This document shows positions 1-10,217 of a stretch of 64,000 nucleotides of DNA, piece after piece. The notes beneath the pieces are model-generated. The model did no database searches, was not told the DNA's origin, and saw only the letters and a list, made by a program, of their open reading frames with translations. Source of the DNA: Serratia ureilytica (GTDB lineage: Bacteria > Pseudomonadota > Gammaproteobacteria > Enterobacterales > Enterobacteriaceae); assembly GCF_013375155.1 (NCBI RefSeq), contig NZ_JABXOF010000012.1, positions 152,956 through 216,955 on the forward strand. The letters run 5' to 3'. Every line of letters starts with the position of its first letter. Within the stretch, counting starts at the first letter, position 1. A program made the position numbers and the translations under genes.

Positions 1-144
1 TTCACTGAAAATTGTTGATAAATGGGGAAAAGAATAAGCTTTGTAACAATTTCGTCTAGAATACATACCATTAAACGCTGTCTCAAATGGCAAGGTTTTC
101 TAACAATATTCGAGTCAGGCAATAAAGCCTTTGGGAGTAATACC

Positions 145-2231
<2,087 letters not shown>

Positions 2232-2241
2232 CCTCTGATGT

Positions 2242-2268
2242 GGGCCGCGCCGCTGCGGCCCCGTCAGG
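2242..2268 (+). terminator. Hairpin after envZ, possible weak terminator
   Basis: GGGCCGC at 2242-2248 pairs with GCGGCCC at 2255-2261 around a 6-nt loop, and an outer CCTGAC (2227-2232) can pair with GTCAGG (2263-2268). It lies between the convergent envZ and toxin genes and overlaps the toxin stop codon. The following ACTTTCT is a poor T tract, so termination strength is uncertain. Confidence 0.4.
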
Positions 2269-2743
2269 ACTTTCTGCTCATCACGTAGTATTCCGCCGCA
2301 TCCTCATGCAACCGGCGGCCGGTCGGCGCCTGCCACGGATCGATTAATTCGATGCCGCAGTGGAGGAAGTCTTTGGTATTGCGGGTGGCCAGGGCGGCGC
2401 CGTAATGCAGGCAGGTGGCGGCGATTTGGGTATCGGGCACGCTCATCGCTTTACCCAACAGCCGATTCCTTGCCGTCAATTCCGCGTATTGCATCGCGCA
2501 CAGCCCATCAAACGGCAATATCTGCCCCTCGAACTTCAATTCAATGGCGTCCGCCAATTTCAGCTTGAGATCCCGCTGGCGTTTGCCGTCAGGCATGCAG
2601 GCCACGCCGCTGAACAGTTCGGCGAGGACAATGGCGCTGAGATAGAGCTCGTCATTGTCCTTTTCATTTAACCAGTTAATGACGTTGTAGTACGGGCTGG
2701 GACGCAGCGTTTCTGAAATGACGTCGGTGTCGATAATGATCAT
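2264..2743 (-). CDS. PIN-domain toxin of a FitB/VapC-like toxin-antitoxin pair
   Basis: A 159-residue PIN-domain protein, expected to be a metal-dependent ribonuclease toxin. The N-terminal IIIDTDVISE supplies the first acidic residue (D5), AELFSG the conserved E42, SVPDTQIAA the D104, and TRNTKDF (N122/D125) the last motif, so the active site looks complete. It is slightly longer than the usual 135-140 residues because of a C-terminal tail. The ATG overlaps the antitoxin stop codon (ATGA, 2740-2743), the usual coupled arrangement. The E. coli backbone has no gene here between envZ and pckA, which suggests acquisition. FitB is the closest family I can name from memory; the RNA target is unknown. 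Confidence 0.85.
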   Translation of the reverse strand: MIIIDTDVISETLRPSPYYNVINWLNEKDNDELYLSAIVLAELFSGVACMPDGKRQRDLKLKLADAIELKFEGQILPFDGLCAMQYAELTARNRLLGKAMSVPDTQIAATCLHYGAALATRNTKDFLHCGIELIDPWQAPTGRRLHEDAAEYYVMSRKS

Positions 2744-3003
2744 GCGTTGTCATCTTCATCATCAAAGGTGACGATGCGTGGCGGCACGGCGTCACGCGGT
2801 GGGATCTCCAGCTCAACGCCGCCGAATTCGGCGAAGTGCTGATGCATCCAGGTACCCAATCCATAGCGCGGCGGCTTTTTCACCAGCGCCTGTTTCAGGA
2901 TCATGCGCGCTTCCTCTTCCATGGAATGGCCGTTTTTCGCCGCTGAGATACGCAGCAGCTCTTTGATTTCGTCGTCCAGATTTCTGACGGTGATAGTAGC
3001 CAT
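2740..3003 (-). CDS. Ribbon-helix-helix antitoxin, FitA-like
   Basis: An 87-residue antitoxin. MATITVRNLDDEIKELLRIS plus the following helices is a classic RHH/Arc DNA-binding fold (about residues 1-40), and the acidic C-terminal half (ending FDDEDDNA) would bind and block the PIN toxin. The start at 3003 is chosen because AAAGGAGG sits directly upstream; an in-frame extension to 3054 lacks a ribosome-binding site and would cover the palindrome proposed as operator. The toxin gene overlaps its last 4 nt. Like other FitA/VapB proteins it probably represses its own promoter. Function is by family, not shown here. Confidence 0.85.
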   Translation of the reverse strand: MATITVRNLDDEIKELLRISAAKNGHSMEEEARMILKQALVKKPPRYGLGTWMHQHFAEFGGVELEIPPRDAVPPRIVTFDDEDDNA

Positions 3004-3020
3004 TGAAACCTCCTTTGCTA

Positions 3021-3036
3021 TCAATGATTGCATTGA
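3021..3036. promoter_or_regulatory. Palindrome upstream of the antitoxin, candidate autoregulatory operator
   Basis: TCAATG-ATTG-CATTGA is a perfect 6+4+6 inverted repeat ending 18 nt upstream of the antitoxin ATG. RHH antitoxins normally bind such repeats in their own promoters. The whole upstream region of the pair is only about 70 bp, squeezed between this site and the pckA terminator. Confidence 0.5.
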
Positions 3037-3073
3037 CTTATTCTCTCGTCTCACCGATTAAAAAGCAATCAAT

Positions 3074-3105
3074 TGAAATAAAAAAAGGCGCGGGATCCGC
3101 GCCTT
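3074..3105 (-). terminator. Rho-independent terminator of pckA
   Basis: AAGGCGCGG at 3085-3093 pairs with CCGCGCCTT at 3097-3105 around a GAT loop. Read on the minus strand the 9-bp stem is followed by TTTTTTATTT. It lies 25 nt beyond the pckA stop and is a textbook intrinsic terminator separating pckA from the toxin-antitoxin pair. Confidence 0.9.
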
Positions 3106-3129
3106 AGCTGAAGAGGTAACGCTACCGAA

Positions 3130-4749
3130 TTACAGCTTCGGGCCGGCGCTGACCAGCGCGGCGCCCGCAGGCGTGTCGGTGTATTTGTCGAAGTTGGTGA
3201 TGAAGCGCTCGGCCAGATCCTGCGCTTTTTCCTGCCACTGCTCGAGGCTGGCGTAGGTGTTGCGTGGATCGAGGATCTCCGGGTTCACGCCAGGCAGCGC
3301 GGTCGGCATCGCCAGATCGAAGATAGGCAGGGTAACGGTTTCCGCCTTGTCGATTTCACCGCTCAGGATGGCGTCGATGATGCCGCGCGTATCTTTGATC
3401 GAGATGCGTTTGCCGGTGCCGTTCCAGCCGGTGTTGACCAGGTAAGCCTGGGCGCCGGCGGCCTGCATGCGTTTCACCAGCACTTCGGCGTACTGCGTCG
3501 GGTGCAGCGACAGGAATGCGGCGCCGAAGCAGGCGGAGAAGGTTGGCGTCGGCTCGGTCACGCCGCGCTCGGTGCCGGCCAGCTTGGCGGTGAAGCCGGA
3601 CAGGAAGTGGTACTGAGTCTGGTTGGCGGTCAGGCGCGATACCGGCGGCAGCACGCCGAAGGCGTCGGCGGTCAGGAAGATCACCTTGGTGGCGTGACCC
3701 GCCTTGGACACCGGCTTGACGATGTTCTGGATATGGTAGATCGGGTAAGAAACGCGGGTATTCTCGGTTTTCGAACCGTCGTTGAAGTCGATGCTGCCGT
3801 CGGCCAACACGGTGACGTTTTCCAGCAGCGCATCGCGTTTGATGGCGTGGTAGATGTCCGGCTCGGCTTCTTCAGACAGCTTGATGGTCTTGGCGTAGCA
3901 ACCGCCTTCGAAGTTGAACACGCCGTCGTCGTCCCAGCCGTGCTCGTCATCGCCGATCAGCTGACGCTTAGGATCGGTGGAGAGGGTGGTCTTGCCGGTG
4001 CCGGACAGGCCGAAGAACACCGCCACGTCGCCTTTCTCGCCCACGTTGGCCGAGCAGTGCATCGAGGCGATGCCTTTCAGCGGCAGCAGGTAGTTCATCA
4101 TCGAGAACATGCCTTTCTTCATTTCGCCGCCGTACCAGGTGCCGCCGATCAGCTGCATGCGCTCGGTCAGGTTGAAGGCGACGAAGTTCTCCGAGTTCAG
4201 GCCTTGCTGCTGCCAGTTCGGGTTGGTGCATTTGGCGCCGTTCATCACCACGAAGTCCGGCTCGAAGTCTGCCAGCTCTTCGTCGCTCGGGCGGATGAAC
4301 ATGTTTTTCACGAAGTGCGCCTGCCAGGCCACCTCGGTGATGAAACGCACTTTCAGGCGCGAGTCGGCGTTGGCGCCGCAGAAGGTATCCACCACGAACA
4401 GGCGCTTGCCGGACAGTTGCTCGGTGACCAGGTGTTTCAGATCGGCCCAGACTTCCGGGCTGAGAGGTTTGTTGTCGTTTTTGCCTTTGCCCTGATCGGC
4501 CCACCACACGGTATCGCGGGTGATGTCGTCACGGACGATGTATTTGTCTTTCGGCGAACGGCCGGTGAAGATGCCGGTATCGACGGAGACGGCACCCAGC
4601 TTGGTGACTACCCCACGCTCAAAACCTTCCAGAGATGGGTCTGTTTCTTCCTTAAACAGCAGTTCATAGCTCGGGTTGTGAACGATTTCGCTGACGTCGT
4701 GAATGCCGTAAGCGGCCAGATCCTGAGGGGTTATACCTTTAACGCGCAT
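3130..4749 (-). CDS. pckA: Phosphoenolpyruvate carboxykinase (ATP)
   Basis: A 539-residue cytosolic enzyme converting oxaloacetate plus ATP to phosphoenolpyruvate, CO2 and ADP, the committed step of gluconeogenesis. The kinase-type P-loop is seen in [16 protein letters not shown], followed by [12 protein letters not shown] (metal and nucleotide binding) and FEGGCYAK. Its length equals that of the family (about 540). The start has AAGGAG about 10 nt upstream. It stands alone, with its own terminator downstream. In E. coli it sits next to envZ; here a toxin-antitoxin pair separates them. Confidence 0.98.
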   Translation of the reverse strand: MRVKGITPQDLAAYGIHDVSEIVHNPSYELLFKEETDPSLEGFERGVVTKLGAVSVDTGIFTGRSPKDKYIVRDDITRDTVWWADQGKGKNDNKPLSPEVWADLKHLVTEQLSGKRLFVVDTFCGANADSRLKVRFITEVAWQAHFVKNMFIRPSDEELADFEPDFVVMNGAKCTNPNWQQQGLNSENFVAFNLTERMQLIGGTWYGGEMKKGMFSMMNYLLPLKGIASMHCSANVGEKGDVAVFFGLSGTGKTTLSTDPKRQLIGDDEHGWDDDGVFNFEGGCYAKTIKLSEEAEPDIYHAIKRDALLENVTVLADGSIDFNDGSKTENTRVSYPIYHIQNIVKPVSKAGHATKVIFLTADAFGVLPPVSRLTANQTQYHFLSGFTAKLAGTERGVTEPTPTFSACFGAAFLSLHPTQYAEVLVKRMQAAGAQAYLVNTGWNGTGKRISIKDTRGIIDAILSGEIDKAETVTLPIFDLAMPTALPGVNPEILDPRNTYASLEQWQEKAQDLAERFITNFDKYTDTPAGAALVSAGPKL

Positions 4750-4907
4750 GTTACTACTCCTTGGTCACAGAATTTCTGGCGGCAATTGTAGGGATCTAAC
4801 GGTGCGTAACCGCGATGGGTATCAAATATTTAACGTTTTAGGCGGTATTTCGTTACGATCTGAGAGATAGCACACGGAAAAAAGCAAACGTGCAAACGGC
4901 GGGGCTT

Positions 4908-4930
4908 GGCGGGCGCCGGGCGCGCCCGCC
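4908..4930 (-). terminator. Strong GC hairpin beyond hslO, possible terminator
   Basis: GGCGGGCGC at 4908-4916 pairs perfectly with GCGCCCGCC at 4922-4930 (9 bp, 5-nt loop), 14 nt past the hslO stop. No T tract follows on the minus strand, so it may be a Rho-dependent or mRNA-stabilising hairpin rather than an intrinsic terminator. Confidence 0.4.
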
Positions 4931-4943
4931 GAGAGGGTGTGAC

Positions 4944-5822
4944 TTAGTGCAACCGATCGCTTTCGCCGGCGTTGCCCGCATACAAAGCGGCAACATCAAC
5001 CGGGTCAAAGACATAGTGGCTGCCGCAGTAGTCGCAGTGCATGTCGATATTGCCGTCCTGCTCCAGCATGTCCGCCACTTCGTCGGTCGGCAGCGTCAGC
5101 AGCGCGTCGGCGCAACGCTGGCGTGAACAGGTACAACGGAATTGCACGTCCTGCGGTTCATACAGGGTGACTTCTTCCTGATGATACAGACGGTACAGCA
5201 CCTCGTTGGCCGGCAGGCCGAACAGCTCTTCGCTTTTGACCGTGTTGGTCAGTTGCACCAGGTGATCGAAATCATCGAGGTTGCCGTCTTGCGCCGGCAG
5301 CACCTGCAGCAGCATGCCGGCCGCCGCGGCATTGCCTTCCGCTTCGCCGGTGCGGATGAACAGGCGGGTCGGCAACTGTTCAGACTGGCGGAAGTAGGCT
5401 TCCAGGCATTCGGCCAGCGTTTCCCCTTCCAGACCGACCACGCCCTGATAGCGTTCGCCTTCCGTTGGGGAAATGGTGATGACCATGACGCCGTTGCCGA
5501 TCATCTGATGCAGGGTGCTGTCGTCGGCGATAGGCGCCTGGGTGCGCGCAACGCCGCGCATCTCTTGGCGGTTGTTGCCATTGATCACCGCCAGCTTCAG
5601 CGGGCCGTCGCCTTGCAGCTGAACGGTGATGTCGCCGTCGAACTTCAGGGTTGCGGTCAGCAGACTGGTGGCGACCAGCAGCTCGCCCAGCAGGTTTTGC
5701 ACCGGCGCCGGGTAGTCGTGGTTGTTCAGGATCTGCTGATAGGTTTCGCTGACGGTAACCAGCTCGCCGCGCACCGCGTAGTTTTCAAACAGGTAACGGT
5801 GCAATTGGTCATGGTTGGACAT
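4944..5822 (-). CDS. hslO: Redox-regulated chaperone Hsp33
   Basis: A 292-residue cytoplasmic holdase chaperone activated by oxidative unfolding. The C-terminal redox switch has the four zinc-binding cysteines as CTC (in [10 protein letters not shown]) and CDYC (in [11 protein letters not shown]), so the CxC...CxxC arrangement is intact. The N-terminal body matches the family, as does the length (E. coli 292). It lies 25 nt downstream of hslR on the same strand, in the likely heat-shock operon yrfG-hslR-hslO. E. coli has yhgE between hslO and pck; here hslO is followed directly by pckA. Confidence 0.97.
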   Translation of the reverse strand: MSNHDQLHRYLFENYAVRGELVTVSETYQQILNNHDYPAPVQNLLGELLVATSLLTATLKFDGDITVQLQGDGPLKLAVINGNNRQEMRGVARTQAPIADDSTLHQMIGNGVMVITISPTEGERYQGVVGLEGETLAECLEAYFRQSEQLPTRLFIRTGEAEGNAAAAGMLLQVLPAQDGNLDDFDHLVQLTNTVKSEELFGLPANEVLYRLYHQEEVTLYEPQDVQFRCTCSRQRCADALLTLPTDEVADMLEQDGNIDMHCDYCGSHYVFDPVDVAALYAGNAGESDRLH

Positions 5823-5847
5823 AATCTTCTCTCATTGCGGTGAGGGG

Positions 5848-6255
5848 TTATTCCTGCTCACCAAATTTAAATTTCATCAGGTCGCGCCGCTCCTTTTTGT
5901 CCGGACGTCGGTCCGGATGCGGCATGGTCAACGCGTTCATCTTGCGCGCCAGCGCCATTTTTTCGCGGTTGGCGATGCTGGCTTCGGTTTCCTGATACAT
6001 TTGCTGCGCCTCGTTGGCGCCGCGGCGTTGGCTGGTCAGCGCCAGCACGATCACCGTACGTTCTTCGTTGCCCTGCCGCAGTTTGAGCTCCGCGTTGAGC
6101 TCGACAATCTTGCTCGGCTTGCCGCGCTGGCCGTTGTAATGCACTTTGCCGCCGTCGATCATTTCGCGCGCCAGCGCGCGGGTCTTGTAGAAGCGTGCGG
6201 CCCACAGCCACTTATCCAGTCGGACCGCGTCGTCGCGCGTCGCTTTTTCCTTCAT
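5848..6255 (-). CDS. hslR: Ribosome-associated heat-shock protein Hsp15
   Basis: A 135-residue S4-type RNA-binding protein that recognises stalled 50S subunits carrying peptidyl-tRNA and helps recycle them. The S4 domain begins at RLDKWLWAARFYKTRALA and runs to about residue 70; the C terminus is basic (RPDKKERRDLMKFKFGEQ). The start at 6255 overlaps the yrfG stop by 4 nt and gives the family length (133 in E. coli); the longer frame upstream only runs antisense-shifted through yrfG. Confidence 0.96.
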   Translation of the reverse strand: MKEKATRDDAVRLDKWLWAARFYKTRALAREMIDGGKVHYNGQRGKPSKIVELNAELKLRQGNEERTVIVLALTSQRRGANEAQQMYQETEASIANREKMALARKMNALTMPHPDRRPDKKERRDLMKFKFGEQE

Positions 6256-6932
6256 GCTTCCCCCTTGGCCAGCGCCGGTATCAGCAGGCGGTAGTCGCGC
6301 ATCGACGGATGGCGCTGGAAGCTTTTCTCCGCCGTGCTGGAGTCCGGGTTTTGCACGCCCAGGCAGTAACGAATGCCGAAAGTGCGCGCCGCGTCGAGGA
6401 TCGGCTCGCCGTCGTCGACAAACAGCGTGCGCTGCGGGTTGAATCCGGTGTGCTGTTGCACTGCCTGCCACAGACGCTGATCTTCTTTCGGATAACCAAA
6501 TGTGTGGGTGGAAAACAATAAATCAAGGTGCCGATCGAGGCCGGTATGCTCGATTTTCACCGCCAGGCTGTGCGGATGGGCGTTGGTCAGCAAAATGGTT
6601 TGCAGGCCGGCGTCGCGCAGCGCCCGTAAAAAAGGCTCGGTGTCTTCGCGCAGCCGGGCGCGGCTGCCCACTTCGCTGGTCATGCGGTAAATGTCCAGAT
6701 CCAGCCGCTCGCTCCAGTAATCGAAGCAATACCAGTTCATGGTGTGCTGCACCGCCTGATATTCCCGCTCGATGATGTGGCGGGCTTCGTCGAACGGAAT
6801 GGCGCGCCTTTCGCTCAGCGCCTGCGGCACCAGGCTGAGCCAAAAGTGGCTGTCGAACTCCAGATCCAGCAATGTGCCGTCCATGTCCAGCAGCACGGTA
6901 TCGATCTGCGGCCAATCAAACTCGGGAACCAT
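6252..6932 (-). CDS. yrfG: GMP/IMP nucleotidase, HAD superfamily
   Basis: A 226-residue haloacid-dehalogenase-type phosphatase. Motif I is DMDGT (D16/D18), motif II LLTNAH, motif III the lysine of YPKEDQRLW, and motif IV FVDDGEPILDA. The E. coli orthologue prefers GMP and IMP, a substrate assignment taken from family knowledge. It is the first gene of the yrfG-hslR-hslO run, coupled to hslR by a 4-nt overlap, and is separated from igaA by about 98 bp. Confidence 0.95.
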   Translation of the reverse strand: MVPEFDWPQIDTVLLDMDGTLLDLEFDSHFWLSLVPQALSERRAIPFDEARHIIEREYQAVQHTMNWYCFDYWSERLDLDIYRMTSEVGSRARLREDTEPFLRALRDAGLQTILLTNAHPHSLAVKIEHTGLDRHLDLLFSTHTFGYPKEDQRLWQAVQQHTGFNPQRTLFVDDGEPILDAARTFGIRYCLGVQNPDSSTAEKSFQRHPSMRDYRLLIPALAKGEA

Positions 6933-7030
6933 AAAAACTCCACGGGCGGACCGACGGGCAGTCCGCAGATGAGAATAATAGCGTTAGCGTAGCATAAGCG
7001 GATGACAGGGCCGAAGCCCCGGCGTCAGGT

Positions 7031-9166
7031 TCAGGCCATCGGCCGCATCGACATCGGATTGAGCTGCGGGTTGAAGCAGCTGTCGTAGTAACGCTGGATA
7101 TCGGCGACGCGGTGCTGATTGATGCGCCGACGCTGCACCAGCCGCCAGGCGTTATAACCCAGGCTGACCACTACGGCCAGCAACAACAGGCTGGTGCCGA
7201 GATAGCGCCACAGGGTGATCATGTCCGGTTCGCTGTGCAACGCCACGTGGCGAGTGCCGTTGGCGTCAACGCTGAGGCTGGTGATCACGCCCTGCGCCTG
7301 GAATGGGGTATGCAGCAGCAGGTTGGACTGGCGCTGCAGCTCATTCCACTGGTCGAGCGCGTTGTATTCGCTTTGCGGCGTCTGCGGCTGGGGGTGACTG
7401 ACCCACTGGCGGCCTTCGTCGCTGCGGATCAGGAAACCGCCTGGCGGCGGGCTGTTGAGCGCAGCGGCGGCCAGTCGCGTCTCATTGAAGATGAACGACG
7501 AGGTGGCCACTTTGGTCAGGCTTTCCAGCGATTCGGCGCTGACCGGACGAAGCAGGACGTTGACGCCTTGCAGCGCGCCGGATTTGGCGCGTTTCACCAG
7601 GCTGCTCCAGTTTTTCGCGTTGCCCAGGTTAACCAGCGCGTTTTTCAGCCGTACGCAGTCGTTTTCCGTCTGGCACAGATCCTGCGTTTTCAGCACGATA
7701 TCGGAGAAATCGTCCAGCAGGATCATGCCGGATTTCTCGATGGCGCTGGCCAGCTGCGGGTTGACCTTCTGATCGGCGCCGCTCGGATGCAGCTGACCGC
7801 TGACCGTCGCCAGCAGGGCTGTCGCTTTGTCTATGACTTCCGATTCCGGCTGCGGCAGCGGGGCGGCGGTGTTCCAATAGATGCCGGAGCAGTCGAACGG
7901 CGCAAAATTGACGGCGCCGCCGCCGTTGGCCGGCGGCGGGACATAGCACATGCCGCTGCCGCGCACTTTCAGCGTGTCGCCGATGCGCAGCGGCGTGGCC
8001 TCCAGCGCCTGTACGCTGGTCACTTCCACTTTTTGCGCGCCTTGCAGCCAGGCCATGCTGAGGGTCAACGGCAGGTTGAGCGGGATATAGATCAGCAGCA
8101 GCAGCAGAACCAGCGCCGAGCTGGCGACCAGCACCGCATTGCGGCCCCACTGCTGCAACGGGAAATTCTTCACTTCGTCATGCAGCGACAGGAAACGCCC
8201 CTGCCGCACCACCTGACGGTTGAGATAGACGTCCACATCGGTGGTTTTGCCCAGATCCTGCGTCAGGTACGGTTGCCAGTGCGGCGGATAGATCAGATCG
8301 ATAATGCCGAGCGAAATATTGCTGATCTGCCCCTGGCCGGATTCGCCGAACAGGCCCCAGCGCTTTGGCGTGCCGCGCAGGCAGTGGATCTCTTTCAACT
8401 CGCGCGACGCCGGGCGGCGGAACAGGTTCCACCCTCCCCAGGCGATCATCAGCACCGCCACGAAAATCATCCAGGGGATCACCAGCACCGGGCTGATCAG
8501 GCTGAAGAACAGCAGCAGCAGCGCGGCGGAGATGATGACGGCTTCACGGATGCCGTTCGGCCGGTTCAGCGCATGCTCTTCCGGCGTTTCCTTGCGAATG
8601 TTCACCAGCTCGACATGCTCGCTCTCTTCCTTGCGGATGGAGGCGTTTTTGGTCGGCGCGGCGGTCACGACCGGCGGCTGCGGCCGGTCGTGGATATGAT
8701 CTTTCAGCGAGTGCCCATTGAGCGAAATCACCAGCGGCAGCGTCTGGGTTTTGATCACTTCCACATGGTTGTCGGCGGTGATGTAGGGTTCCCAAAACGG
8801 GGGGAGGTGCACCTCTTCAGCGTCGAGGTAATAGCGCCATTTATTGGGATCGTCGCTGGCCAGCCCGTAACGGGTGATGGCGTGCGTCACGGGATAAACG
8901 TTATCGCTTTGCGGGGTGAGCGCCAGTTTGGCTGCGGGCAGCGTAGCGCCGCCGCCGGGCAACAGTTTGTTGCTCAGCTTGTTTTGTTGATTGAGGTAGA
9001 ACTCGACCGCCGCGCGTTCTTCGTCGGTCAGCTTGCGGTGGGCGGGTTTGATAAACGGCAGCGTGCGCGCCAGCGCCGTCGGGTGGCGGGCCTTGAACCA
9101 CAGGTACAGGCCGGCGGCAATCAGGCAGACAAGCACTAAGGCCAATATCAACACTATTGTGCTCAT
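7031..9166 (-). CDS. igaA: Rcs-phosphorelay attenuator IgaA
   Basis: A 711-residue inner-membrane protein of the IgaA/YrfF/UmoB family that restrains the Rcs envelope-stress phosphorelay by contacting RcsD and RcsF. Membrane segments are visible at residues 4-25, in two adjacent segments around 210-250, near 340-365, and close to the C terminus (LLLLAVVVSLGYNAW). A large periplasmic portion with paired cysteines lies between the last two. Its length equals the E. coli protein (711). It is monocistronic, with a 445-bp divergent region toward nudE. Confidence 0.96.
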   Translation of the reverse strand: MSTIVLILALVLVCLIAAGLYLWFKARHPTALARTLPFIKPAHRKLTDEERAAVEFYLNQQNKLSNKLLPGGGATLPAAKLALTPQSDNVYPVTHAITRYGLASDDPNKWRYYLDAEEVHLPPFWEPYITADNHVEVIKTQTLPLVISLNGHSLKDHIHDRPQPPVVTAAPTKNASIRKEESEHVELVNIRKETPEEHALNRPNGIREAVIISAALLLLFFSLISPVLVIPWMIFVAVLMIAWGGWNLFRRPASRELKEIHCLRGTPKRWGLFGESGQGQISNISLGIIDLIYPPHWQPYLTQDLGKTTDVDVYLNRQVVRQGRFLSLHDEVKNFPLQQWGRNAVLVASSALVLLLLLIYIPLNLPLTLSMAWLQGAQKVEVTSVQALEATPLRIGDTLKVRGSGMCYVPPPANGGGAVNFAPFDCSGIYWNTAAPLPQPESEVIDKATALLATVSGQLHPSGADQKVNPQLASAIEKSGMILLDDFSDIVLKTQDLCQTENDCVRLKNALVNLGNAKNWSSLVKRAKSGALQGVNVLLRPVSAESLESLTKVATSSFIFNETRLAAAALNSPPPGGFLIRSDEGRQWVSHPQPQTPQSEYNALDQWNELQRQSNLLLHTPFQAQGVITSLSVDANGTRHVALHSEPDMITLWRYLGTSLLLLAVVVSLGYNAWRLVQRRRINQHRVADIQRYYDSCFNPQLNPMSMRPMA

Positions 9167-9501
9167 GCAATCCCCATCTCACACCCGTGAATTTCGCCAA
9201 CCTGATGAAAAGCTGAATATTATACGGAGTAAACCGCCAGGAGGCACCCAGAACTAATGAGGGAACAAACAGATTTTCGCTTTGGATCTCATTCCTTCAT
9301 GAAGCAAGGTCATTTTATCACTGATTCTTGCCTGCGTGATACTAGCAACCGGCCCCTGCCGTCGATATCGGCATTATCCTATTTTCATGCGCGCTGTTTG
9401 CTGAATCAGTGCAGAAAATCGCCCGCGGCTGGCGACGCTTGTTAAAAGAAAGTAAATTACTGTTCATGCGCGTTGCGGCCGAGCTTGCCCTTAACGCACA
9501 A

Positions 9502-9517
9502 TGTGATCAAGATCGAA
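9502..9517. promoter_or_regulatory. Candidate CRP-binding site upstream of nudE
   Basis: TGTGATCAAGATCGAA matches the 16-bp CRP core TGTGA-N6-TCACA strongly on the left and partly on the right, with flanking A and T runs. If the hexamer AATCAT at 9559-9564 is the -10, the site is centred near -61.5, a usual class I position. No transcription start is known. Confidence 0.4.
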
Positions 9518-9570
9518 TTTGGTCAGCGTTTGAGCGCCAACGAGCCGTGCGTTACGCCAATCATTTTTTC

Positions 9571-9597
9571 GGTTGCCCTGTCCGCGCCTGGGCAACC
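9571..9597 (+). repeat. Inverted repeat in the nudE leader
   Basis: GGTTGCCC (9571-9578) and GGGCAACC (9590-9597) form an 8-bp perfect stem with an 11-nt loop, ending 14 nt before the nudE ATG. It could be an mRNA leader hairpin or an operator. A T run precedes it rather than following, so it is not a clear terminator. Confidence 0.4.
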
Positions 9598-9611
9598 TCT
9601 TTGAGGCAATC

Positions 9612-10166
9612 ATGGATAAACACCTGCAAAAACCTAAAATTCTGAAAGTGGAAACGGTCGCGCGTTCGCGTTTGTTCAACGTCGAGTCGGTCGATTTGGA
9701 ATTCAGCAACGGTGTGCGGCGGGTGTATGAGCGCATGCGGCCTTCGGATCGCGAGGCGGTGATGATTGTACCGGTGATTGGCGATGACCTGCTGCTGATC
9801 CGCGAATATGCGGTGGGCACTGAATCCTATGAGCTGGGCTTCCCGAAAGGGTTGATCGATCCCGGCGAGGGGGTGCTGGAGGCGGCCAACCGCGAGCTGA
9901 TGGAAGAAGTGGGATTCGGCGCCAGACGCTTTGATTTCCTCAGCAAGCTGACGATGGCGCCATCCTACTTTTCCAGCAAAATGAATATTGTGCTGGCGCA
10001 CGATCTCTACCCGCAGAGCCTGGAAGGGGACGAACCGGAACCCCTGCCGCAGGTGCGCTGGCCGATCGCCAACATGATGGCGCTGCTGGCGGAACCGGAT
10101 TTCCGTGAGGCGCGCAACGTCAGCGCGCTGTTCCTCTCCGAGGCGTTTCTGCGCGCTTCGCGCTGA
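9612..10166 (+). CDS. nudE: Nudix hydrolase NudE (ADP-compound hydrolase)
   Basis: A 184-residue Nudix enzyme that cleaves ADP-ribose, Ap3A, NADH and related dinucleotides (substrates from family knowledge). The Nudix box is visible as GFPKGLIDPGEGVLEAANRE followed by LMEEVGFG, matching GX5EX7REUXEEXGU. The ATG at 9612 gives a protein close to the E. coli length (186); an upstream in-frame codon at 9573 would start within the leader hairpin. It is convergent with mrcA and shares a bidirectional terminator with it. Confidence 0.95.
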   Translation: MDKHLQKPKILKVETVARSRLFNVESVDLEFSNGVRRVYERMRPSDREAVMIVPVIGDDLLLIREYAVGTESYELGFPKGLIDPGEGVLEAANRELMEEVGFGARRFDFLSKLTMAPSYFSSKMNIVLAHDLYPQSLEGDEPEPLPQVRWPIANMMALLAEPDFREARNVSALFLSEAFLRASR

Positions 10167-10186
10167 GACGCTTCGCGCCGCATAAA

Positions 10187-10214
10187 AAAAGGGCCAGATT
10201 TCTCTGGCCCTTTT
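10187..10214. terminator. Bidirectional terminator between nudE and mrcA
   Basis: GGGCCAGA (10191-10198) pairs with TCTGGCCC (10203-10210) around TTTC, flanked by AAAA on the left and TTTT on the right (longer A run upstream). Convergent nudE and mrcA can both end here; the mrcA stop is 4 nt away. Confidence 0.9.
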
Positions 10215-10217
10215 CGA

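Larger units (their letters stand above)
9167..9611. other. igaA-nudE divergent intergenic region
   Basis: This 445-bp stretch holds no convincing gene; the small frames inside it lack ribosome-binding sites and recognisable content. It must contain the igaA (minus) and nudE (plus) promoters. Visible elements are a CRP-like site (9502-9517) and an inverted repeat directly upstream of nudE (9571-9597). The rest looks like unstructured AT-moderate intergenic DNA. Confidence 0.6.

Noticed and set aside
57..62. TAGAAT as an ompR -10 hexamer
   Set aside because: No -35 element at a proper distance, so the promoter was not called.
22..144. In-frame N-terminal extension of ompR
   Set aside because: AT-rich leader with no ribosome-binding site; the ATG at 145 has GGGAG and yields the universal OmpR N terminus.
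7112..9139. Open frame of 675 codons on the plus strand
   Set aside because: Antisense to igaA, composition typical of antisense GC-rich coding sequence.
9257..9445. Small frame of 62 codons in the igaA-nudE gap
   Set aside because: No ribosome-binding site, no recognisable protein features; more likely non-coding.
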